A stretch of DNA of 14,562 bases from an uncultured Clostridia bacterium (GTDB taxonomy: Bacteria > Bacillota > Clostridia > Lachnospirales > Bianqueaceae), in NCBI GenBank assembly GCA_947570515.1, contig CANOUM010000025.1, positions 1 to 14,562 of the forward strand, in the 5' to 3' direction. Below are positions 1 through 7,260 of this stretch, piece after piece. A program made the translations under genes and the position numbers. A model generated the notes under the pieces. That model did no database searches. It was not told the DNA's origin and saw only the letters and a list, made by a program, of their open reading frames with translations. Position 1 is the stretch's first letter. The number at the start of each line of letters is the position of its first letter.

Positions 1-14
1 TCATATAAACTCTA

Positions 15-1823
15 TCACTTCAACTGTTCATATACCTTTTCTGCCTCTATCACAATCTGCTCAAACTTCTGCAGCGCCTTCTCAATCGGCTCCGGTGTTG
101 TTAAATCCACTCCTGCATGCTTCAAGCTATCCAACGGATATTGACTGCCGCCCATAGAAAGAAATTCCAGATACGGCTTCACCGCGTGCTCTCCTTCCTT
201 CAAAATGCCTTCTGAAAGGGCTACCGCAGAAGAATATCCTGTCGCATACTTATACACATAAAAGCTCCTATAAAAATGAGGAATTCTGGCCCATTCATAC
301 TTGACCTCTTCATCCATCACCAGCTCCGGACCAAAATACTGCTGTACCAGATCCTTATACAGCTCTGACAAATATTCTGCGCTCAGCGCCTCCCCCTTTT
401 CTACCTGTTCATGTGCAATCTTCTCAAACTCAGCAAACATCGTCTGACGATATACCGTCCCCTTAAAGTTCTCCAGATACTGATTAAGCAGATACAATCT
501 CATCTCCGGCTTGATATCCTCCGAAAGCAGCTGTTCAATCATTAAGTTTTCATTCACGGTAGAAGCAACTTCCGCCACAAAGAGCGTATAGTGCGCATAC
601 TGTGAGGGCTGCGTCTGATTAGAAAGATACGTATGCAATGAATGCCCCATCTCATGTGCAATTGTGGACACACTATCAATCGTGCCGGTAAAATTCGTCA
701 GCACATACGGTGCACTGTCATAAGTTCCTGATGAAAAAGCACCTCCGCTCTTACCCGTGTTGGGCATCACGTCTATCCAGCGCTCATCAAAGCCCTTCTG
801 TACAATCTTTCCGTACTCCTCTCCCAGGGGAGCCACAGCCTTTTTCACCATTTCCTTGGCCTGATCAAAGGTATAGCTAATATCCACATTTCCCATCAGC
901 GGCGCATACACGTCATAATAGTGCAGCTCATCCAGTCCTAAAATCTTCTTGCGCAGCGCCACATACCGATACATAGCCGGAAGATAGCGATGCACCGTTT
1001 CCACCAAACTATCATATACCGAAGCCGGCACATTCTCTCCTGCCATCGACATCGCCCGCGCGCTTTCATACCGCCGCGTCTGCGCTTTAAATATATCTGC
1101 CTTTACGCTGGATGCATATGTGGCTGTAAACGTATTGATATGCTGTTTAAAACCCTTATAATAGCTCTCAAACGCCTTTTTACGCAGCTCTCTATCCGAA
1201 GACGACTGCAGCAATATATAATTGGATCCTGTCACCTCTACAGACTTACCGCTTTCCATCTGCACCGGCTCAAACACCATATCCGCATCCTGCAGCATGC
1301 TCGAAATTTCACGCGGCGCTGAGGCAACCTCGCCCATAGCCGCCAGAATCTTTTCCTCCGCTTCCGTCAGCGTATGCGCCTTGCTTCTCCACAGATCCTC
1401 CAGCATAAACCGATATTCCTTCAATACCGGCGATTCTATGAAACTCTTAAACTTCTCTTCTGACATCGACAGAATTTCAGGCTCTACAAACGATAACAGC
1501 GAGCCTACCCTCACCATCTTGCTTCTCGCCTTCGACGTCATGACCTGCGCGGCCTGCGCCCGTGTGTCCTCTGAACGGCGCAGCGATGCATAGCAGCTTA
1601 GGTTGGAGAGCTTACGCTCCAAAGCCTCCTGCTCATCCAGAAAAGCCCGAAGGCTTTCCGGAGACGCCGTCAATTTTCCCGCATAAGCGGGCAGTTTTTC
1701 AATCAGAACGTCTACATCCTTTAACTCCGCTTCCCACGCCTCATCACTGGCATACATGGGCGTTAAGTCCCATTTGTATTCCTCTGCGATCTGACTGCGG
1801 TCTAAAATCTTTGTTTCTGCCAT
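15..1823 (-). CDS. pepF: Oligoendopeptidase F (M3 family zinc metallopeptidase)
   Basis: This 602-residue protein has the usual length and layout of oligoendopeptidase F, a cytoplasmic zinc peptidase that cuts short peptides. The zinc motif HEMGH lies at residues 390-394, with His390 and His394 as ligands and Glu391 as catalytic base. The third ligand is probably Glu418 in the sequence AEVAS. The C-terminal part carries the tyrosine-rich stretch around RSFYVYKYATGYSSA that is typical of the M3B/PepF group. The N-terminal 350 residues are mostly helical, as expected for the channel-forming domain. I choose the ATG at 1823 because AAAGGAG lies 7 nt upstream of it. The gene starts 12 nt after the stop of the second ABC subunit, so it is probably the last known gene of the marR-ABC operon. 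No signal peptide is seen. Identity is firm; the natural peptide substrates are unknown. Confidence 0.96.
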   Translation of the reverse strand: MAETKILDRSQIAEEYKWDLTPMYASDEAWEAELKDVDVLIEKLPAYAGKLTASPESLRAFLDEQEALERKLSNLSCYASLRRSEDTRAQAAQVMTSKARSKMVRVGSLLSFVEPEILSMSEEKFKSFIESPVLKEYRFMLEDLWRSKAHTLTEAEEKILAAMGEVASAPREISSMLQDADMVFEPVQMESGKSVEVTGSNYILLQSSSDRELRKKAFESYYKGFKQHINTFTATYASSVKADIFKAQTRRYESARAMSMAGENVPASVYDSLVETVHRYLPAMYRYVALRKKILGLDELHYYDVYAPLMGNVDISYTFDQAKEMVKKAVAPLGEEYGKIVQKGFDERWIDVMPNTGKSGGAFSSGTYDSAPYVLTNFTGTIDSVSTIAHEMGHSLHTYLSNQTQPSQYAHYTLFVAEVASTVNENLMIEQLLSEDIKPEMRLYLLNQYLENFKGTVYRQTMFAEFEKIAHEQVEKGEALSAEYLSELYKDLVQQYFGPELVMDEEVKYEWARIPHFYRSFYVYKYATGYSSAVALSEGILKEGEHAVKPYLEFLSMGGSQYPLDSLKHAGVDLTTPEPIEKALQKFEQIVIEAEKVYEQLK

Positions 1824-1835
1824 TTTGATTCTCCT

Positions 1836-2654
1836 TTAATCTAATTCTTTAAGACCTGTGTATAGCTCATAATAGCGGCCTTTCAGCGCTAATAGCTCAT
1901 CATGATTGCCTCGCTCGATGATCTCTCCCTGTTCCAGTACCATAATGGCGTCTGCGTTGCGTACTGTGGAGAGGCGATGCGCGATGACAAAAGTGGTTCG
2001 GTTTTTCATCAGACGATCCATACCGTGCTCGATATGACGCTCGGTTCTTGTGTCGACGGAGCTGGTGGCCTCATCCAAAACCAATATCGGCGCTTTGCTG
2101 ATGGCGGCACGTGCAATATTGATCAGCTGGCGCTGGCCTTGTGAAAGATTGGCGCCGTCCCCCTCCAGGATGGTATCATATCCCTGATCCAGCCGCATGA
2201 TGAACGAATGGGCACTGGCCGTCTTCGCTGCCTGAATGACCTCTTCATCCGTGGCATCCATACGCCCAAAACGAATGTTTTCCATTACGCTTCCGGTAAA
2301 TAGATGCGTATCCTGAAGCACCATTGCGATATTCTTTCGCAGCACATCTCCCTGGATTTTTTGGATATTCACGCCGTCGATCGAGATGCTGCCCTCCTGA
2401 ATATCATAAAAACGGTTAAGCAGATTAGTGATGGTCGTCTTGCCCGCACCGGTAGAACCTACGAAGGCAATTTTCTGGCCCGGTTCTGCCGTCAGATTGA
2501 TATCCTTTAAAATCGTTTTATCGGGGTTATAGCCAAAGGTCACGTGATCCAGCACCACATGCCCTTCCATCTGCGGCATGGCTACAGCATCTGCTGCATC
2601 CAGATTCTCAGGTTCCTCATCCATCATGGCAAACACACGCTCTGCGCCTGCCAA
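1836..2654 (-). CDS. ABC exporter second half-transporter, 3' fragment: nucleotide-binding domain, separated by a frameshift
   Basis: This is the ATPase domain of a half-size ABC exporter of the BmrD/MDR type. It is out of frame with its own membrane domain because of a one-base deletion near 2660. In fragment numbering the Walker A motif GSTGAGKT is at 66-73, the Q-loop is in MVLQD, the signature is LSQGQ (170-174) rather than LSGGQ, Walker B is LVLDE with catalytic Glu195, and the H-loop is AHRLST with His226. The Walker side is therefore fully canonical, while the signature is changed. The open frame begins at a TTG (2654) that is just codon continuation of SALAGAERV in the intact family, not a likely start, and no ribosome binding site precedes it. 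With the missing base restored, the whole gene (3640 to 1836) would encode about 601 residues. It is followed 12 nt later by pepF. Confidence 0.88.
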   Translation of the reverse strand: MAGAERVFAMMDEEPENLDAADAVAMPQMEGHVVLDHVTFGYNPDKTILKDINLTAEPGQKIAFVGSTGAGKTTITNLLNRFYDIQEGSISIDGVNIQKIQGDVLRKNIAMVLQDTHLFTGSVMENIRFGRMDATDEEVIQAAKTASAHSFIMRLDQGYDTILEGDGANLSQGQRQLINIARAAISKAPILVLDEATSSVDTRTERHIEHGMDRLMKNRTTFVIAHRLSTVRNADAIMVLEQGEIIERGNHDELLALKGRYYELYTGLKELD

Positions 2655-3640
2655 GGCGGAAAAATATTGGTGACCTGATTGGAAAGTTCACTGATCGGAA
2701 AACTAAACTGACGTGAATAATTGACAAATACAGTCAGGCCTCCGATATCGAAGCGGCCCAGTGCACATAAGATACCGCCGATGCATGCCGTCACAGCGTA
2801 GCTGATCTGACTCATATTTCCCATAATCGGCCCCATAATACCACCAAAGAACTGTGCACTGATCTGTTTATTGCGCAGATCCTGATTGAGCTTGGCAAAC
2901 TCTTCTTTACATTTCTCCTCGTGGTTGAAGACCTTAACCACCTTCTGTCCGGTAACAGACTCCTCAATGTATCCGTTTAAGGCACCCAGAGCTGCCTGCT
3001 GCTGCGTATAATATTTTCGGCTATGCTTGGCAATGGTGGATCCTGCCTTAGCAAATAACGGAATAAAGAAAATGGTAATCAGCGTAAGCCAAATATTCGT
3101 ATAGATCATCATGACCAGCGTACCAATCAGCTGAATCGTACCGGAAAAGATGCTCACCATCGTATTATCCAGCATCTGTCCTATATTATCCACATCATTA
3201 GTAAACCGGCTCATCATATCGCCGGTGCTATGCGTATCATAATAGCGCACAGGCAGCCTCTGAACCTTTGTAAACAAATCATTCCGAATGGCTTCAATGG
3301 AGTGCTGCGATACATAAATCATCAGCTTTGACTGTGCATAACTGGACACAATATTCACAGCATATACAAGCCCCAAAACACCAAGACCCATGGCCAGACC
3401 CTTGAGCAGCTGTTCCCCGCCCCCGGGAATGATATAGTTGTTAATAATTGGTCTAAGCAGATAAGAAGAGGCTAATGTTGCCAGCGTTCTTAAAACCACA
3501 AAAACCATTGCAATCATTACTTTTATTTTATATTTGCCTACATATGCAAAAAGACGCTGAATCGTTGCCTTTGCATTTTTAGGCTTACTGGGCTCTCCCA
3601 TACGGCGCCCTCGTCCTCCCGGACCTCCCATTGGCGGCAT
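2624..3640 (-). CDS. ABC exporter second half-transporter, 5' fragment: transmembrane domain, truncated by a frameshift
   Basis: This is the membrane half of the same ABC subunit, and it is the partner of the upstream half-transporter. It opens with a glycine- and arginine-rich stretch (MPPMGGPGGRGRRMG) and then shows an ABC type-1 transmembrane domain with about six hydrophobic segments between residues 38 and 320. The conserved coupling-region sequence YYDTHSTGDMMSRFTNDVD lies near residues 133-151. After Phe327 the frame shifts into about ten unrelated residues (PPWQAQSVCLP) and stops at 2624. The family sequence continues SALAGAERVFAMM, which is present one frame over. The ATG at 3640 shares its A with the TAA stop of the upstream ABC gene, and AAGGAGGTGA sits about 10 nt before it, so translation is coupled. 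Product function as it stands is doubtful, because no ATPase domain is attached. Confidence 0.88.
   Translation of the reverse strand: MPPMGGPGGRGRRMGEPSKPKNAKATIQRLFAYVGKYKIKVMIAMVFVVLRTLATLASSYLLRPIINNYIIPGGGEQLLKGLAMGLGVLGLVYAVNIVSSYAQSKLMIYVSQHSIEAIRNDLFTKVQRLPVRYYDTHSTGDMMSRFTNDVDNIGQMLDNTMVSIFSGTIQLIGTLVMMIYTNIWLTLITIFFIPLFAKAGSTIAKHSRKYYTQQQAALGALNGYIEESVTGQKVVKVFNHEEKCKEEFAKLNQDLRNKQISAQFFGGIMGPIMGNMSQISYAVTACIGGILCALGRFDIGGLTVFVNYSRQFSFPISELSNQVTNIFPPWQAQSVCLP
2655..2670 (-). other. Frameshift site: one T missing from a T-run in the second ABC subunit
   Basis: On the coding strand the sequence reads AAT ATT TTT CCG CC, giving N-I-F-P and loss of frame. One extra T in the run of five (plus-strand A-run 2660-2664) gives AAT ATT TTT TCC GCC TTG GCA GGC, which reads NIFSALAG. 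That restores the normal linker between the membrane domain and the ATPase domain. A single-base loss in a homopolymer can be a true mutation or a sequencing or assembly error. A minus-one slip on TTT could also restore the frame, but no stimulatory hairpin or upstream Shine-Dalgarno-like element was recognised. Confidence 0.85.
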
Positions 3641-5376
3641 TATGCAGTCACCTCCTTCTTATCCATCTGAGAATAGTAAATCTCCTGATATTCTTCATTA
3701 TGCTGCAGCAAATCCTCATGCGTACCGATGCCCGTGATTCGGCCCTCATTGACAACAATGATTTCATCTGCCTCCTGCACGGATGTAATCCGCTGTGCAA
3801 TAATGATTTTAGTAGAATCTTTAAGCTCACTGTTAAACGCTTCTCTGATGCGAGCCTCTGTTGCCGTATCCACTGCGCTGGTGCTATCGTCTAAGATTAA
3901 AATCTTCGGCTTTTTCAGTAGTGCTCTGGCAATACAGAGCCGCTGCTTCTGACCGCCGGACACATTGACGCCGCCTTGACCAAGTTCCATATCATATCCA
4001 TCGGTAAAGCTCTCTACAAAGGCATGCGCCTGTGCGCTCTCTGCTGCGGCATAGATTTCTTCATTGGTCGCGTTTTCATCACCCCAAAGGAGATTTTCTT
4101 TAATGCTGCCGGAGAAAAGCACGTTTTTCTGCAGCACCATACCCACGCCATCCCGCAGGTTTTTCAGCTTATAGTCGCGCACATCAATGCCGTCTACCAA
4201 AATCTGTCCTTCATCTGCGTCATACAAACGGGGAATCATAGATACCAGCGTTGTCTTGCCGCATCCGGTAGAACCAATAATGCCCACCGTCTGTCCCGGC
4301 TCAATGGTCAGACTCACCTGATCCAGTACCTTCTCTTGACTATTTTTATAATAGCGGAAATTGACATTCTTAAATTCAATTCTTCCCTCTGTCACCTTGC
4401 GCTCTGGATATTTGGCATTTTCATCGTTCAGATCAATGGTTTCATCCAGTACCTCTCTAAGACGTTTGGAGGAAGCCATGGCACGGGAGGCATTCATAAA
4501 GATCATCGAAAGCATCATTAACGAAGACAAAATCTGTGTAATATAGGTTACAAATGCTGTTAAATCTCCAATCTGCATACTGCCAATCATAACCTGTTTG
4601 CCGCCAAACCAGACAACAGCCAGTGAGGTAAAATTCATAAAGAAATTCATCAGCGGCATTGTTAAAATGACGACATTCATTGCACTAAGCCCTGCTTTTT
4701 TCAGGTCGCGATTTGCCTCTTGGAACTTTTCATTTTGATATTCTTCCCGCACAAAAGACTTGACTACACGCACATTCGTCAGATTTTCCTGAATGCTTGT
4801 GTTCAGACCGTCTATCTTCGTCTGCATAATGCCAAAACGCGGGAATCCCTTTTTAAGCACAAACACCATGGTCACAACCATGACCGGCATGATCACCGCC
4901 AAAATCAAAGCCAATTTAGCATTGATGTTAATAGCCATAATCAGCGCGCCGATCAGCATACCCGGCGACCGAAGACACATTCTCAGCAGCATATTGATAA
5001 AGTTTTGCATCTGCGTTACATCATTGGTCAGTCTCGTAACCAGCGAGGCCGTAGAAAATTTATCAATATTGCTAAACGAAAATTTCTGTACTTTAGAAAA
5101 TACATCATGGCGTACATCTGCTCCAAAATTAATGGAAGCCTTTGCACCAAAATAAGAACCGCCAATACCGCCTAGCATCATGAGCACTGCGGTGCCTAGC
5201 ATAACAAGTCCCATCGTAACGATATAACCTACATTTTGATGCTGCACGCCATTATTGATGATCTGCGCCATAAATTTAGGCATAAATATCTCACCCAGTA
5301 CCTCCACAATCATAAGCAGAGGCCCTACTACAAAATACACCCAGTATGGCTTAACGTATTTCATCCATTTCTTCAC
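3640..5376 (-). CDS. Heterodimeric multidrug-type ABC exporter, BmrC-like half with a degenerate ATP site
   Basis: This 578-residue half-transporter has an ABC type-1 membrane domain (about residues 10-305, six hydrophobic segments, coupling motif around RLTNDVTQ at 115-122) fused to an ATPase domain. Walker A is GSTGCGKT (368-375) and the signature is VSGGQ (472-476). Walker B is ILILDD, with Asp497 where the catalytic Glu belongs, and the H-loop has Gln528 (AQRITS) in place of His. These two changes are the hallmark of the degenerate half of heterodimeric exporters such as BmrC/BmrD and TM287/288. The start is GTG at 5376, giving M-K-K-W-M-K, with GAGGTG 7 nt upstream; it lies inside the end of marR (26-nt overlap). 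The next gene supplies the partner subunit. The exported substrate cannot be read from the sequence; drugs, toxic metabolites or peptides are all possible. Confidence 0.93.
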   Translation of the reverse strand: MKKWMKYVKPYWVYFVVGPLLMIVEVLGEIFMPKFMAQIINNGVQHQNVGYIVTMGLVMLGTAVLMMLGGIGGSYFGAKASINFGADVRHDVFSKVQKFSFSNIDKFSTASLVTRLTNDVTQMQNFINMLLRMCLRSPGMLIGALIMAININAKLALILAVIMPVMVVTMVFVLKKGFPRFGIMQTKIDGLNTSIQENLTNVRVVKSFVREEYQNEKFQEANRDLKKAGLSAMNVVILTMPLMNFFMNFTSLAVVWFGGKQVMIGSMQIGDLTAFVTYITQILSSLMMLSMIFMNASRAMASSKRLREVLDETIDLNDENAKYPERKVTEGRIEFKNVNFRYYKNSQEKVLDQVSLTIEPGQTVGIIGSTGCGKTTLVSMIPRLYDADEGQILVDGIDVRDYKLKNLRDGVGMVLQKNVLFSGSIKENLLWGDENATNEEIYAAAESAQAHAFVESFTDGYDMELGQGGVNVSGGQKQRLCIARALLKKPKILILDDSTSAVDTATEARIREAFNSELKDSTKIIIAQRITSVQEADEIIVVNEGRITGIGTHEDLLQHNEEYQEIYYSQMDKKEVTA

Positions 5377-5839
5377 TCTTTAACACCTCTTTTCCTAACA
5401 CCTCTGAAAGATTCGTCTGTACCCTGTTCAGATATTCTTCAAACAGTTCCATCTCATCTTCCGAAAATCCATCAAACATTTTTGCATCGATATATTCAAA
5501 TACCTGCTTGCTTTCTTTAACAATCTTCCGTCCCTTTTCCGTAATCTCTACTTCATTGAACCGCATATCGTCCTCTGACATTTTCTTCTTAATGATCCCA
5601 TCCTTCGCCAGCTTTTTCACTGTAACGGCAATGGCCGCAGGTGTAACATTAAGCTTCATTGCCAAATCCCGCTGTGACATTCCCTTTCCCATATAGGATA
5701 ATGTCATCACCAGCCGGTGCTGACTCTTATGCAGATTGGTTGCAGATAAATATCGATCGATTACCCTTTTATGATCATGCATAATCCGCATAACTTTTCC
5801 CATCATACTATGCTGCCGCTCCTGCATCTCTGTTTTCAC
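5351..5839 (-). CDS. MarR-family transcriptional regulator of the ABC exporter operon
   Basis: This is a 162-residue winged-helix protein of the MarR family, which bind DNA as dimers and usually respond to small ligands. The helix-turn-helix and wing lie at about residues 40-105: MSQRDLAMKLNVTPAAIAVTV is the recognition region, and SEDDMRFNEVEITEKGRKIV is the wing and following helix. Helices at both ends would form the dimer interface. I place the start at GTG 5839, because AAAGGAGGTG lies just before it. A longer frame back to TTG 5860 would run through this ribosome binding site and is unlikely. The gene is first in the operon and overlaps the first ABC gene, an arrangement like bmrB-bmrC-bmrD in Bacillus. 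It very probably represses its own promoter, which is dense in inverted half-sites. The zinc-ligand pattern of AdcR is not seen. Confidence 0.93.
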   Translation of the reverse strand: MKTEMQERQHSMMGKVMRIMHDHKRVIDRYLSATNLHKSQHRLVMTLSYMGKGMSQRDLAMKLNVTPAAIAVTVKKLAKDGIIKKKMSEDDMRFNEVEITEKGRKIVKESKQVFEYIDAKMFDGFSEDEMELFEEYLNRVQTNLSEVLGKEVLKSEEMDEIR

Positions 5840-5856
5840 GATTTCACCTCCTTTTA

Positions 5857-5868
5857 TCAACTAGTTAA
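5857..5868. promoter_or_regulatory. Probable MarR operator over the transcription start
   Basis: The 12-mer TTAACTAGTTGA (minus strand) is a palindrome with one mismatch from TTAACTAGTTAA. It lies immediately downstream of the -10 box of the marR operon, where binding would block transcription. Further TTAAC/GTTAA half-sites occur at 5864-5868, 5880-5884 and 5887-5891. The perfect 11-nt palindrome ACTTGTCAAGT at 5890-5900 covers the -35 box. The link to this MarR protein is inferred from position and symmetry. Confidence 0.6.
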
Positions 5869-5869
5869 T

Positions 5870-5898
5870 AGTATACTTTTTAACAATTAACTTGTCAA
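5870..5898 (-). promoter_or_regulatory. SigmaA-type promoter of the marR-ABC-pepF operon
   Basis: On the minus strand there is a perfect -35 box TTGACA (5893-5898), a 17-nt spacer, and the -10 box TATACT (5870-5875). The expected start of transcription is near 5863, leaving a leader of about 24 nt that carries the AAAGGAGGTG ribosome binding site of marR. Such a strong promoter fits a gene that is held off by its own repressor. Confidence 0.87.
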
Positions 5899-5922
5899 GT
5901 AATTTTAAATAAAAATTACTTG
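5896..5922. repeat. 11-bp perfect inverted repeat upstream of the marR promoter
   Basis: CAAGTAATTTT (5896-5906) and its exact complement AAAATTACTTG (5912-5922) flank a 5-nt AAATA loop. The inner arm overlaps the -35 box of the marR promoter. It could be a protein binding site or an AT-rich cruciform. It lacks the GC-rich stem of a terminator. Confidence 0.6.
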
Positions 5923-5930
5923 CATGATCC

Positions 5931-5983
5931 CCATAAAAATAGACAGCACTTCATCTGCCTTTAAAAGACGACTTTGTGCTGCC
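5931..5983 (-). terminator. Intrinsic terminator after the sigma/anti-sigma operon
   Basis: Just past the stop of the anti-sigma gene, the minus strand has GGCAGCAC (5976-5983) pairing with GTGCTGTC (5942-5949), with one G-U pair. A smaller inner helix, GTCTTT with AAAGGC, sits in the 26-nt loop. The stem is followed by TATTTTTA (5934-5941). It separates this operon from the marR promoter. Confidence 0.75.
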
Positions 5984-5997
5984 TTAAACCAGTATCC

Positions 5998-6774
5998 TTA
6001 TTTTTGCTTTCTGCCATATTGATGCCTATGACCACCTTCTCCTTGTCCACAGGCCTGAGAACTTTCTTCCTGATCCGTCTGCTCTTCATTTTCACTGTCA
6101 GAATCCACCGATAATGCATAGATCCAATCGCGGATCTGTCTCATCGTCATGTTTTGCACATCTGCTGATGTAATAGAAGGATCCAATTTCTGCAGCTCTA
6201 AAAAAGCCTTATATTTTCCACAGGAAAGACCTGCCTCATGCGCTTCTTCTGCCTCTGAAGAAGACATCGCATAGCAATGCATATTTCTATACTGCGCTGT
6301 ACAAGACTCAACCTGAGAAAAAATAGCAGCCGATTGTTCTTCCCCTTCAGCCGTAACGGTGATCTCCATGATTTCATCATTGGATAATAAAAGAGCGATC
6401 TTTTCGCCTTCTAATATCTGATTCAAAGCTTCATCATAACTCATATGCTTAACATCCAAAGCATCCGCTAACTCCTTGCCATCCTCATTATAGCTGCTGA
6501 CAGCAATCACCTTATTAAATCGATTAATCTTAAGCGCAATCGATGGGTTAATATCTATGCTGATCTCTGCCGTCGGCGTATAATACACCCATCCGCCTCC
6601 TATGCCAATGAGCAAAAGACACATGCACACAGCGGTACACAAACGATATACATGTCTTTCTCTTTTAACCGCTGTATATTGATGCGTTTTTTGACTTAAA
6701 AAAGCCTTTGTGCTCTCCTTTAATGCTTCCTCCGCCCGGATCTTTTCCAAACTTTCTTTTAATTTATCTCTCAT
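5998..6774 (-). CDS. RsgI-like transmembrane anti-sigma factor
   Basis: This 258-residue single-pass membrane protein probably holds the adjacent ECF sigma factor inactive. About 40 charged cytoplasmic residues are followed by one membrane segment (about 43-65). Next comes an RsgI-type extracytoplasmic domain with the family signature ISIDINPSIALKINRFNKVI (71-90) and SYNEDGKEL. The Asn76-Pro77 bond sits at the place where RsgI proteins are reported to cleave themselves. A second conserved block, GKYKAFLELQKLDPSITS (186-203) then MTMRQIRDWI, is common in clostridial relatives. The tail (225-258) is acidic and then Gly/His/Gln-rich. I take ATG 6774 as the start because GGAGGT lies 7 nt upstream; the GTG at 6783 falls within that site. 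The gene overlaps the sigma stop by 11 nt. A classical cytoplasmic RsgI_N domain is not evident, so the sigma-binding part may be divergent. Confidence 0.87.
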   Translation of the reverse strand: MRDKLKESLEKIRAEEALKESTKAFLSQKTHQYTAVKRERHVYRLCTAVCMCLLLIGIGGGWVYYTPTAEISIDINPSIALKINRFNKVIAVSSYNEDGKELADALDVKHMSYDEALNQILEGEKIALLLSNDEIMEITVTAEGEEQSAAIFSQVESCTAQYRNMHCYAMSSSEAEEAHEAGLSCGKYKAFLELQKLDPSITSADVQNMTMRQIRDWIYALSVDSDSENEEQTDQEESSQACGQGEGGHRHQYGRKQK

Positions 6775-7249
6775 ATGCATCACCTCCCAGTTTTTCCCGA
6801 AGCATTGCTTTAGAGCGCGTCAAGAGCGTATAGATTGTATTCACATTTTTATTCAAAATATGGCTGATCTGAGATGCTGTATATCCTTCAAAATAATGTA
6901 AATACACTACATTTTTATATTTTTCCGGAAGCGCCAATACGACTTCCAAAACCTCCCTATGATCCGGCTTCAATTCCACCGGCTGCTCCATCACCTCTTC
7001 CAGGGAAACAGTATGGCTGCGGAAAAAACTTTTTAAAAGATCTCTGCAGGCATTCATGGTAACCTTAATGAACCAGGCTTTTTCATGTTCCTCACTTTCA
7101 AATGAAACACAGCTAAGGACATACTTCAAAAATACCGTTTGAAATATGTCCTCTGTGTCAGCATAATTTTTTAAGTGTATCATACAAATCCTTCGAATGG
7201 TATCCGCATAGCGTTCGATTGCTCGATTGACCTCTTGTTCGCTCCGCAT
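6764..7249 (-). CDS. ECF-type RNA polymerase sigma factor
   Basis: This 161-residue protein has only sigma regions 2 and 4, as in extracytoplasmic-function sigma factors. Region 2 lies at about residues 10-76, with the core-binding and -10 recognition stretch DTEDIFQTVFLKYV (31-44) and AWFIKVTMNACRDLLKS. Region 4 lies at about 98-155 as LPEKYKNVVYLHYFEGYTA, then SQISHILNKNVNTIYTLLTR, a helix-turn-helix for the -35 element. The start ATG 7249 follows AAAGGA by about 7 nt, and the gene begins 11 nt after the small exported-protein gene. Its overlap with the anti-sigma gene implies coupled, roughly equal synthesis. It would direct RNA polymerase to a stress or surface regulon, probably including this operon. 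It is a short two-domain ECF protein rather than SigI, which is notable given the RsgI-like partner. Confidence 0.92.
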   Translation of the reverse strand: MRSEQEVNRAIERYADTIRRICMIHLKNYADTEDIFQTVFLKYVLSCVSFESEEHEKAWFIKVTMNACRDLLKSFFRSHTVSLEEVMEQPVELKPDHREVLEVVLALPEKYKNVVYLHYFEGYTASQISHILNKNVNTIYTLLTRSKAMLREKLGGDAYER

Positions 7250-7260
7250 TTCAAATTCCT

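Noticed and set aside
1..14. Start of a further downstream gene (ATG at position 4, minus strand)
   Set aside because: Only the first codon would be in the window and the preceding ribosome binding site is weak, so it cannot be supported.
990..1593. Plus-strand open frames of 110 and 123 residues inside pepF
   Set aside because: They lie opposite a fully conserved pepF, overlap each other and show no family features or ribosome binding sites. The other plus-strand frames in the window, such as 3976-4521 and 8387-8935, are shadows of the same kind.
2655..2670. Programmed ribosomal frameshift joining the ABC fragments
   Set aside because: The site allows a slip on TTT, but no strong slippery heptamer, downstream hairpin or upstream stimulator was recognised, and intact single-frame homologues are the norm.
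5840..5860. Longer MarR start at TTG 5860
   Set aside because: The extension would translate through the AAAGGAGGTG site that clearly serves the GTG at 5839.
5839..5868. MarR protein as a zinc sensor of the AdcR/ZitR type
   Set aside because: The operator resembles theirs, but the protein shows no His-x3-His pair in its C-terminal helix, so zinc sensing is not supported.
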